From: Angustibacter sp049994355
GTDB lineage: Bacteria; Actinomycetota; Actinomycetes; Actinomycetales; Angustibacteraceae
Direction: 5' to 3'
NCBI RefSeq assembly: GCF_049994355.1
Contig: NZ_CP188257.1
Coordinates: 62,001 to 126,000, forward strand
DNA length: 64,000 nucleotides
The notes below the pieces were generated by a model. That model had not been told where the DNA came from. It worked only from the letters and a program-made list of their open reading frames with translations, and searched no databases. Shown here in pieces: positions 57,830 to 64,000 of this stretch. A program made the position numbers and the translations under genes. Within the stretch, counting starts at the first letter, position 1; every line of letters begins with the position of its first letter.

Positions 57830-58760
57830 GTGAGCCGCATCTACGACGACGTCACCACACTGATCGGCAACACGCCGCTGGTACGTCTGAACCGCATCAC
57901 GGACGGCGCGGGGGCGACCGTCCTGGCCAAGCTCGAGTTCTACAACCCGGCGAACAGCGTCAAGGACCGGATCGGCGTCTCGATCATCGACGCCGCCGAG
58001 GAGTCCGGCGAGCTCAAGCCCGGCGGCACCATCGTCGAGGCGACCAGCGGCAACACCGGCATCGCGCTCGCGATGGTCGGTGCCGCCCGCGGCTACGAGG
58101 TCGTGCTGACCATGCCCGAGACGATGAGCAAGGAGCGCCGCGCGCTGCTGCGCGCGTTCGGGGCTGAGCTGGTGCTTACCCCGGGGTCAGAGGGCATGAA
58201 AGGCGCCGTCAACAAGGCCGACGAGATCGCCAAGGACCGCGGCGCCGTCCTGGCCCGCCAGTTCGCCAACGAGGCCAACCCGGCCATCCACCGCAAGACG
58301 ACCGCGGTGGAGATTGGGACGACACCGACGGCGCCGTCGACATCGTCGTGGCCGGGATCGGCACCGGTGGCACCATCACCGGCGTCGGACAGGTGCTCAA
58401 GGAGAGGAAGCCCGGCGTGCAGATGATCGCCGTCGAGCCGGAGGAGTCCGCGATCCTGAACGGCGGACCCCCTGGGCCGCACAGATCCAGGGCATCGGCG
58501 CGAACTTCGTTCCGGAGATCCTGGACACCGGCATCTACGACGAGGTCATCGACGTCAACGCCGAGACCGCGGTCATCTGGGCCCGCCGCGCGGCTGCGGA
58601 GGAGGGCCTGCTGGTCGGCCTGTCGTCCGGCGCCGCGCTCAAGGCCGCGGTGGACGTCGCGCAACGTCCGGAGAACGCCGGCAAGACGATCGTGGTCATC
58701 ATCCCGAGCTTCGGCGAGCGCTACCTCTCGACGATCCTCTACAGCGACCTGCTCGACTGA
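57830..58760 (+). pseudogene. cysK: Cysteine synthase A with two apparent 1-base deletions
   Basis: O-acetylserine sulfhydrylase (PLP-dependent; makes cysteine from O-acetylserine and sulfide), about 310 residues if repaired. The first frame has LIGNTPLVRLNR, the PLP Lys in NPANSVKDRIG and EATSGNTGIALA. After VEI at 58311-58315 a missing C (AGATT for expected AGATCT) moves the frame; the second frame gives VVAGIGTGGTITGVG. At 58481-58483 a missing A (CACAGATC for CACAAGATC) moves it again; the third frame gives IQGIGANFVPEILD and ends at TGA 58758-58760. All conserved motifs survive, so sequencing error is likely. GTG 57818 is an alternative start. cysE follows after 10 bp. Confidence 0.85.
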
Positions 58761-58770
58761 TCGGCTGCTG

Positions 58771-59409
58771 ATGCACGTGCGCCGCACCCCGACGTCCTTC
58801 CCGAACCCTTCGCTGGCAACGGGTCTGGCCGCCGTCCGCGAGCGCCTGGTCGAAGACCTCGACACGGCCGCGCGACGCGATCCCGCGTCGCGCGGCCGGC
58901 TCGAGCTGCTGCTCTGCTACCCCGGGCTGCACGCCGTCTGGATTCACCGCCTGGCCCATCGCATGTGGCAGCGCCCTGGGCTGAAGCTGTCCGCCCGGGT
59001 GCTGTCCCAGCTGAACCGGTCGATCACCGGCGTCGAGATCGATCCCGGCGCCACCATCGGCCGACGGTTCTTCATCGACCACGCGATGGGCGTGGTGATC
59101 GGCGAGACCGCCGAGGTCGGCGACGACGTGATGCTCTACCACGGCGTCACGCTGGGCGGCCGGTCGATGGAGCGGGTCAAGCGGCACCCCACGGTCGAGG
59201 ACGGCGTGACCATCGGGGCCGGCGCGCGCGTGCTTGGCCCAGTGGTGATCGGGGCGGGGGCGCAGATCGGCGCCAACGCGGTGGTGGTCAAGGACGTCCC
59301 GCCCGGTGCGGTCGTGGTCGGCGTCCCCGGGCAGGTGCGGCAGCCGTCGTCCGACGTCCCGCACACCGACCCCTACGACGTCTGGGCCGACCCGGCCATC
59401 TTCATCTAG
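58771..59409 (+). CDS. cysE: Serine O-acetyltransferase
   Basis: A 212-residue enzyme making O-acetylserine, the substrate of the adjacent cysteine synthase. The hexapeptide-repeat left-handed beta helix is visible (ITGVEIDPGATIGRRFFIDH, GVVIGETAEVGDDVMLYHGV, TIGAGARVLGPVVIGAGAQI), with catalytic His in IDHAMG and YHGVTLGG. C-terminal DVWADPAIFI resembles the Ile-ending tail that docks into CysK. It is the short form without the long N-terminal helical domain. Operon with cysK. Confidence 0.95.
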   Translation: MHVRRTPTSFPNPSLATGLAAVRERLVEDLDTAARRDPASRGRLELLLCYPGLHAVWIHRLAHRMWQRPGLKLSARVLSQLNRSITGVEIDPGATIGRRFFIDHAMGVVIGETAEVGDDVMLYHGVTLGGRSMERVKRHPTVEDGVTIGAGARVLGPVVIGAGAQIGANAVVVKDVPPGAVVVGVPGQVRQPSSDVPHTDPYDVWADPAIFI

Positions 59410-59428
59410 AGGCCGGGCGCCCTGGTTG

Positions 59429-59512
59429 TTGATCACGTTATGTGGGCGTAGGCCTGCTTCTCGAGGCGTAGACCCCTGGTTAAGCAGGTCTAGGCACACT
59501 TAACGTGATCAA
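59429..59512. repeat. 31-bp imperfect inverted repeat between convergent genes
   Basis: The arms 59429-59459 and 59482-59512 match in inverted orientation at 27 of 31 positions, the outer 12 bp (TTGATCACGTTA / TAACGTGATCAA) perfectly, around a 22-base spacer. It lies 19 bp after cysE and before the 3' end of the convergent oxidoreductase. It could be a bidirectional terminator or a REP/MITE-like element; the A+T-richer arms differ from the flanking DNA. Confidence 0.85.
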
Positions 59513-59540
59513 ACCTGGGCGGCGGACGGCGGACGGCGGG

Positions 59541-60536
59541 CTAGAGGCCGGGGTAGGTCAGGCCGATCTGGGCCCGGACCTCGTCCATCGTCGCCATGAT
59601 CGCGACTGTCTCGTCCAGCGGCAGGACCGGGCTCTCGGTCAGTCCCTCGCGCAGGCAGCGGGCGACCTCCGCCGCCTCGTAGCGCAGGCCTTTGTGCTCG
59701 CGCGGCTGCTTCTCGCCGGCGTACCGCTCCGGCTCACCCTGGCGCGGGTGGAAGGTGAACGACGTCGGTGCGTACCAGGTGGTGTCGATCTCGATGCGGC
59801 CCTCGGTGCCGACGATGACGGCACGGGTCGGGCTGGCCGCCCGCATCGTCGTGGTGAGCACGGCGTGTGCGCCGCTGTCGTACTCGAACACCATCGAGGT
59901 CTGTGCGTCGACGCCGGTCGGTCCCATCACGGCCTTCGCGCTGACCCGAGCCGGCGTGCCGAGCACCATCGACGCGAACGAGATCGGGTAGACGCCCAGG
60001 TCCAGCAGCGCCCCGCCGCCGAGCTCCGGGGCGAACAGCCGATGCTGCGGGTCGAACGCGAACCACTGCCCGTGGTCGGCGGTCACCGTGACGATCTCGC
60101 CGAGCGCTCCGCTGGCCAGGATCTCGCGGACCCGGACCATGTGCGGCAGGAACCGCGGCCACATGGCCTCCATCACGAACGTCCCGCGCGCCCGTGCCGC
60201 GTCGACCACGGTCCGGGCCTGCGCGGCGTCCATGGTGAAGGGCTTCTCCACCAGCAGCGCCTTGCCCGCCTCGACGGCCAGCAGGGCTGCCTCCTGGTGC
60301 CCGGGGTGCGGAGTGGCGACGTAGACGACGTCCACCTCCGGGTCCGCCATGAGGTCGGCGTAGCTGCCGTGCGCCCGAGGAACGCCGTGCTCCCGCGCGA
60401 AGCGTGCGGCGGACTCCTCGGTGCGCGAACCCACCGCGACCACCTCGACGTCCGGCAGCAGGGTGATGTCCGTGGTCATCACCGAGGCGATGCCGCCGGT
60501 GCCGATCACGCCGAACCGAGTGGTGCTCGAGCTCAC
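59541..60536 (-). CDS. Gfo/Idh/MocA-family oxidoreductase
   Basis: A 331-residue NAD(P)-dependent dehydrogenase. The Rossmann motif is FGVIGTGGIASVMTTD, and the catalytic-site sequence LVEKPFTMDAAQARTVVDAA has the conserved EKP. GGGALLDLGVYPISFASMVLG is typical of the dihydrodiol dehydrogenase-like subgroup. The substrate is probably a sugar or cyclitol derivative, not identifiable here. GTG 60536 overlaps the EAL-PAS gene stop by 4 bp. Confidence 0.9.
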   Translation of the reverse strand: MSSSTTRFGVIGTGGIASVMTTDITLLPDVEVVAVGSRTEESAARFAREHGVPRAHGSYADLMADPEVDVVYVATPHPGHQEAALLAVEAGKALLVEKPFTMDAAQARTVVDAARARGTFVMEAMWPRFLPHMVRVREILASGALGEIVTVTADHGQWFAFDPQHRLFAPELGGGALLDLGVYPISFASMVLGTPARVSAKAVMGPTGVDAQTSMVFEYDSGAHAVLTTTMRAASPTRAVIVGTEGRIEIDTTWYAPTSFTFHPRQGEPERYAGEKQPREHKGLRYEAAEVARCLREGLTESPVLPLDETVAIMATMDEVRAQIGLTYPGL

Positions 60537-62068
60537 GGTGTCTCCATCGGAAGGATGTGTGCCACGACGTACGCCGGGTCGCCGTCCTCGTCCGCCAGGG
60601 TGGTCGCCCAGACCCGGGCGGCCACCAGGTGCCCGTCGGCATGGACGTAGCGCTTGTCGACCTGCTGCGTCGCGTGCTGTTCGTCGAGCAGGTGTGTCAG
60701 GTTCACCGCGTCAGCGGCCAGGTCCGGCGGGTAGGTCAGCTCGGACACCTTGCGGCCGGCGACCTCCTCCGCCCGGTAACCGAGCATGCCGGCGAAGGCC
60801 TGGTTGCAGCGCACGATCACGCCGTCGAAGTCGGACAGCGACTGCCCGATCGGCGACTGGTCGAAGGCCCAGCGCAGCGTCGCCGCCGTGGAGGCCAGCT
60901 GGAGCTCGGCGTCCACCTGCGGCGTCACGTCCCGGCTGGTCGAGACCACCTGGTGCGGACGACCGTGCTGGTCGCGGAGCAGCTGGGTGCGCGTGTTGAG
61001 CCACCGGTAGGTCCCGTTGCGGTGCCGCGCCCGGTGCACCCGCACGGACGCCCGCTCGCTGACCTCGGCGTCCTTGGTGGCCAGGATCTCCTGCGCCTCC
61101 TCGGGGTGCAGGTGGTCGCCGGCCGAGCTGTTGATCAGCTCGGACGGCGTGTAGCCGAGTACGGCCAGCGAGCCCGGCGAGGCGTACAGGATCGTGGCCT
61201 CGGGGTCCGCGATGGTGACCAGCTCGTCCGAACCGATCTGGATCGGTGCCGGCACGCTGATGTCCAGACGGCGCTCCAGCTCACCGGGCGGTGGGTGCAG
61301 CTCGTCGTCCAGGCTGGCGGACGGCGGCTCCGGCCGGCCGAAGTACCAGCCCTGGGCGGTGTCGCAGCCCAGCGCCATCAGCTGGCGCGCCTGCTCCCGG
61401 GTCTCCACCCCCTCGCCGCACACGGACAGCCCCAGGGTGTGCGCGGTGTCGATCAGCAGCCGCGCGATCACCGCGTCCCGCGCGTTCTCGTGCACCCTGG
61501 AGACGAACGACCGATCGATCTTCAGCACGTCCAGCGGCAGCTGGCGCAGCATGTTCAGCGGCGAGTGACCGACGCCGAAGTCGTCCAGCGCCACCCGGAC
61601 GCCGAGCGAGCGCAGGGCGTGCAGCCGGGCGGCGCTCTCAGCCATGTCCTCCAGCGCCGCGGACTCGGTGATCTCCAGCACCAGACGGTTCGGCTCCAGG
61701 CCGGACTCCTCCAGGGCCGCGGCGACCTGCCAGACGAAGGTGTCGTTGGACAGCTGCAGTGGCGAGACGTTGACCGAGACGCGTAGCGGGACCTCGACGT
61801 GGTTCGGCCAGGCCGCCGTGGTGCGGCAGGCCTGACCCAGGACGTCGTTGCCCAGGGTGTGGATCATCCCGGTGGCCTCGGCGACCGGGATGAACGAGTC
61901 CGGTGGGACCTCGCCGAGGGACGGGTCGGTCCAGCGGGCGAGGGCCTCGACGGCGACCGGGCGCGCCGACGGCAGCGTCACGATCGGCTGGTAGTGCAGC
62001 CGCACGACGTGCTCGGCCAAGGCCTGGCGCAGTCGCGCCTCGACCTCGGACGTCGCAGTAGCGCCCAC
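60533..62068 (-). CDS. EAL-domain c-di-GMP phosphodiesterase with C-terminal PAS domains
   Basis: A 511-residue cytoplasmic protein. Residues about 5-240 form an EAL domain with the catalytic signatures EALARW, NVSPLQLS, VLEITESAA, DDFGVGHSPLNMLRQLP, LKIDRSFV and ICGEGVET-like VCGEGVETREQ; these suggest an active phosphodiesterase. Two PAS domains follow (about 268-385 and 390-505; second with FDQSPIGQSLSDFDG). Sensor domains after the EAL domain, and no GGDEF, is an unusual order. GTG 62068 start. It forms a two-gene unit with the oxidoreductase through GTGA. Confidence 0.9.
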   Translation of the reverse strand: MGATATSEVEARLRQALAEHVVRLHYQPIVTLPSARPVAVEALARWTDPSLGEVPPDSFIPVAEATGMIHTLGNDVLGQACRTTAAWPNHVEVPLRVSVNVSPLQLSNDTFVWQVAAALEESGLEPNRLVLEITESAALEDMAESAARLHALRSLGVRVALDDFGVGHSPLNMLRQLPLDVLKIDRSFVSRVHENARDAVIARLLIDTAHTLGLSVCGEGVETREQARQLMALGCDTAQGWYFGRPEPPSASLDDELHPPPGELERRLDISVPAPIQIGSDELVTIADPEATILYASPGSLAVLGYTPSELINSSAGDHLHPEEAQEILATKDAEVSERASVRVHRARHRNGTYRWLNTRTQLLRDQHGRPHQVVSTSRDVTPQVDAELQLASTAATLRWAFDQSPIGQSLSDFDGVIVRCNQAFAGMLGYRAEEVAGRKVSELTYPPDLAADAVNLTHLLDEQHATQQVDKRYVHADGHLVAARVWATTLADEDGDPAYVVAHILPMETP

Positions 62069-62138
62069 GGCCTACCCCAACCTTCCCCTGGCGCCCCCGG
62101 AAGCGCCGCGTGCATGCCAACCTTGCCACGATCCCCTG

Positions 62139-62178
62139 CTGTTTGGGAGACAAGCCGGCTGTTTGGGAGACAAGCCGG
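62139..62178. repeat. Tandem 20-bp duplication
   Basis: The 20-bp unit beginning CTGTTTGGGAGACAAG is repeated twice back to back. It lies in the 168-bp gap between the EAL gene and tRNA-Ser, which also contains a 14-bp palindrome ACACCGGCCGGTGT at 62198-62211. Confidence 0.85.
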
Positions 62179-62236
62179 ACACTGCGGCACATGCGCGACA
62201 CCGGCCGGTGTTCTGCGAGAATTGGACCTGCAATCG

Positions 62237-62319
62237 GGAGGGTTCGCATAGTGGCCGAGTGCAGGCGCCTTGAAAGCGCCCGAGGGAAACCTCCGAGGGT
62301 TCGAATCCCTCACCCTCCG
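62237..62319 (+). tRNA. tRNA-Ser (UGA anticodon)
   Basis: Acceptor arms GGAGGGT (62237-62243) and ACCCTCC (62312-62318) pair fully, with discriminator G. The anticodon arm is GGCGC-CTTGAAA-GCGCC, giving anticodon TGA. A long variable arm (GAGG-GAAA-CCTC) marks a serine tRNA, and the T arm is GAGGG-TTCGAAT-CCCTC. CCA is not encoded. Confidence 0.96.
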
Positions 62320-62417
62320 CTGAAGCAGGGCACCTCCCGCCCCTAAGAGACCCGCGGTACCCCTCGGCGCACCGCCGCTGGTGGGCCGTTTCGCTGAACA
62401 CGCACTGGAGTAGACAC

Positions 62418-63557
62418 GTGAAGGACTCGTTCGACCGCAGGACCGTGCTGCTGAGCCTGCTCGCAGGCGCCGGGACGGCCGCCGTGGCGGCCTGCCAGCA
62501 CGCCGGGAAGCCCCTCGCGCAGCCCACGCCGTCTGCCACGCCGACGACGCCGCCCACGCCGTCCGCGACCCCGGTGGACACTCGTCCGCGTTGGCCGCTG
62601 ACCGGCAGGCTGGTCAAAGACCCGGCCGAGCTCAAGCACGCGGCCGTGGCGGTCAAGGTCCCGGACAACAAGAACGAGCACCCCCAGGTCGGCCTGGACA
62701 AGGCGGACATCGTGTTCGTCGAGCTCGACGGCTACCGCGACTCCTCCGGCTACAGCAGCACCCGGCTCGTCCCGGTCTTCCACTCCCGGATGCCGGACGA
62801 CGTGGCCCCGGTCCGGTCGGTCCGCCCGGTCGACGTCCCGCTGTTCAGCCCGATCGGCGTGATCATCGGCAACACCGGGGCCACCGGCTGGGTGGGCCTG
62901 TACGCCAAGCACTACGGCCGGTTCCTCGAGAGCACGCTGTCGTACATGGCGACCCGGGGCACCGGCTCCTACTCGATCGACCCGAACCGGGTGCGCACCT
63001 ACCAGGGCGTCACGTACTACGACCGTGCCGTCGTCTGCCACCCGAAGGTGCTGGCCAAGCAGACCCGCAAGTTCCGCGGCGGACCGGCCCGCAGCTACTT
63101 CCCGTGGGCCCTGACGGACGCCGAGGTGAGCACCGCCAAGGGCAAGGCCGCTCGCGCGATCCACGTGCCCTGGAAGAGCGGCCACAGCTACGACATGGGT
63201 TATGCCTACGACGCGAAGTCGGGGCGGTACCTGCGCAGCATGCCGTGGGGCAAGCACGTGCTGGCCAACGGCACCCAGGTGTCGACCGACAACGTGCTGG
63301 TCATTCGGGCCGGGCAGCGCTACACCAAGATCTTCCGCGGCCGCGGCGGGCCCGAGCCGGTGCACGACATCGTCAACGGCAAGGGCACGTTCTACTACTT
63401 CAACGGTGGCAAGTACGTGACCGGCACCTGGACCAAGGGCGCGGTGAACGCGCCGTTCACCTTCACCGTCAGCGACGGAACCCCGCTCAAGATGGCACCC
63501 GGCCAGACCTACGTCGAGCTGCCGAACACCAAGGCGGCGGTTCGCATCTCGGCCTGA
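62418..63557 (+). CDS. DUF3048 domain lipoprotein
   Basis: A 379-residue exported protein. The signal peptide has twin Arg (FDRRTVLLSLLAGAG, Tat-like) followed by the lipobox-like VAAC. A Pro/Thr-rich linker (about 33-53) precedes the DUF3048 domain (YerB-like): VAVKVPDNKNEHPQVGLDKADIVFVELDGY, VPVFHSRMPDDVAPVRSVRPVD and the C-terminal GTFYYFNGGKYVTGTW. Role unknown; probably on the cell surface. It starts 98 bp after tRNA-Ser. Confidence 0.87.
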   Translation: MKDSFDRRTVLLSLLAGAGTAAVAACQHAGKPLAQPTPSATPTTPPTPSATPVDTRPRWPLTGRLVKDPAELKHAAVAVKVPDNKNEHPQVGLDKADIVFVELDGYRDSSGYSSTRLVPVFHSRMPDDVAPVRSVRPVDVPLFSPIGVIIGNTGATGWVGLYAKHYGRFLESTLSYMATRGTGSYSIDPNRVRTYQGVTYYDRAVVCHPKVLAKQTRKFRGGPARSYFPWALTDAEVSTAKGKAARAIHVPWKSGHSYDMGYAYDAKSGRYLRSMPWGKHVLANGTQVSTDNVLVIRAGQRYTKIFRGRGGPEPVHDIVNGKGTFYYFNGGKYVTGTWTKGAVNAPFTFTVSDGTPLKMAPGQTYVELPNTKAAVRISA

Positions 63558-63572
63558 CCGACCTCGAGCCGG

Positions 63573-64000
63573 TCAGGTGCGGGCGATGCGGCCCACCTTG
63601 ATCAGCGCCCAACCGACCAGGATCAGCGTGATGCCGAGGCCGAAGACCAGGAAGGCCACCCCGAACGCGACGACCGAGGTGAACAGGCTGGCCCGCAGGA
63701 ACGAGGCCGTCATCACGGTGCTTCGCTTCGGGTCGTCCTGGTCCAGCTCGGCGTAGGTCTTGCCCCCGCCGGCCTCCAGCGCGTGCTTCTCGATCGTGTT
63801 CGCCTGGGCGTAGGCCGTCCAAGGGCTGTCGACGTCGTCCCCGGCGAAGTGGTCGGCGTCCTCCGAGACGGTGATGTGCTCGTCGGCCAGGGTGTTCGCC
63901 ACGGTGATGTAGGTGCCCACGCCGGCGACCACGAAGATGAGTCCGATGATCACCACCAGCACGCCGAGCACGCGGACGCCCCCCGAACCGCGGCGCGTGG
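63573..64000 (-). CDS. Small membrane protein, possibly 5'-truncated
   Basis: At least 132 residues with an N-terminal hydrophobic helix, an extracytoplasmic acidic loop of ~60 residues (ITVSEDADHFAGDDVDSPWTA) and two C-terminal helices. GTG 63971 is a possible start, but the frame stays open to the window edge with a basic, Gly-rich stretch before it (TRRGSGGVRVLG), so the true start is probably outside the window. Family not recognised; convergent with the DUF3048 gene, 15 bp apart. Confidence 0.75.
   Translation of the reverse strand, partial: TRRGSGGVRVLGVLVVIIGLIFVVAGVGTYITVANTLADEHITVSEDADHFAGDDVDSPWTAYAQANTIEKHALEAGGGKTYAELDQDDPKRSTVMTASFLRASLFTSVVAFGVAFLVFGLGITLILVGWALIKVGRIART

Overview
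The window is a gene-dense, high-GC stretch of chromosome from an actinobacterium (Actinomycetota). Evidence for this: GTG starts and 4-bp ATGA/GTGA overlaps are common. There is a complete 'conservon' (cvnABCD), a proteasome activator Bpa/PafE with an intact C-terminal GQYL, a DUF222/HNH (13E12-type) gene, SpoIIE-type phosphatase and anti-sigma-like kinases, and DUF4446, DUF5926 and DUF3048 proteins. At least twenty genes carry a TANNNT-like -10 hexamer 6-8 nt before the start codon, which implies widespread leaderless transcription. I cannot name the genus. There are no rRNA genes, CRISPR arrays or insertion sequences, and no gene-free gap exceeds about 255 bases.

Layout. 1-13.5 kb: a partial membrane protein, a matrixin-like protease, two aldo/keto reductases, a PIG-V-like glycosyltransferase, a secreted CAP protein, a Nei/Fpg glycosylase, rhodanese, a frameshifted AAA ATPase, a lower-GC methyltransferase, GDPD, an anti-sigma-type kinase, a SEC-C protein and an APH-type kinase. 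13.5-21 kb: arginine deiminase, then polyprenol-dependent glycosyltransferases, a large phosphatase-like membrane protein and a second CAP protein. 21-26 kb: siderophore-interacting protein, a GDT1-type cation transporter, larC and larB, DUF4446 and pheA. 26-34.7 kb: HNH gene, two PAP2 phosphatases, a diacylglycerol kinase-like protein, serS, a HAD phosphatase, an unknown protein and a GCS2 ligase. 34.7-40.5 kb: a PAS-GAF-PP2C-ATPase regulator, then a tight operon of a repeat peptide (DGGA)n, a JmjC/cupin oxygenase and a sucrase/ferredoxin-like protein, followed by a HAD phosphatase. 40.6-47 kb: bpa, an FtsX-type exporter with ATPase and PadR regulator, a quinone oxidoreductase and a MobA-like transferase. 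47-53 kb: the conservon and an I78 inhibitor lipoprotein. 53-58 kb: a FrcBCA-like sugar ABC operon with a Usp gene, divergent from a LacI regulator. 58-64 kb: cysK (two apparent frameshifts), cysE, a Gfo/Idh oxidoreductase, an EAL-PAS-PAS protein, tRNA-Ser(UGA), a DUF3048 lipoprotein and a partial membrane protein.

The most intriguing candidate system is the 37.25-39.73 kb operon. A 77-residue protein ends in thirteen DGGA-type repeats and is followed with zero spacing by a 2-oxoglutarate/Fe(II) JmjC-type oxygenase gene and, with a 4-bp overlap, by a [2Fe-2S] thioredoxin-fold protein gene. This looks like a substrate peptide, its hydroxylase and a redox partner; function is inferred, not shown.

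Four small indels break three otherwise conserved genes (AAA ATPase, FtsX permease, cysK twice). All touch GATC contexts, so residual sequencing error should be considered before calling them pseudogenes.
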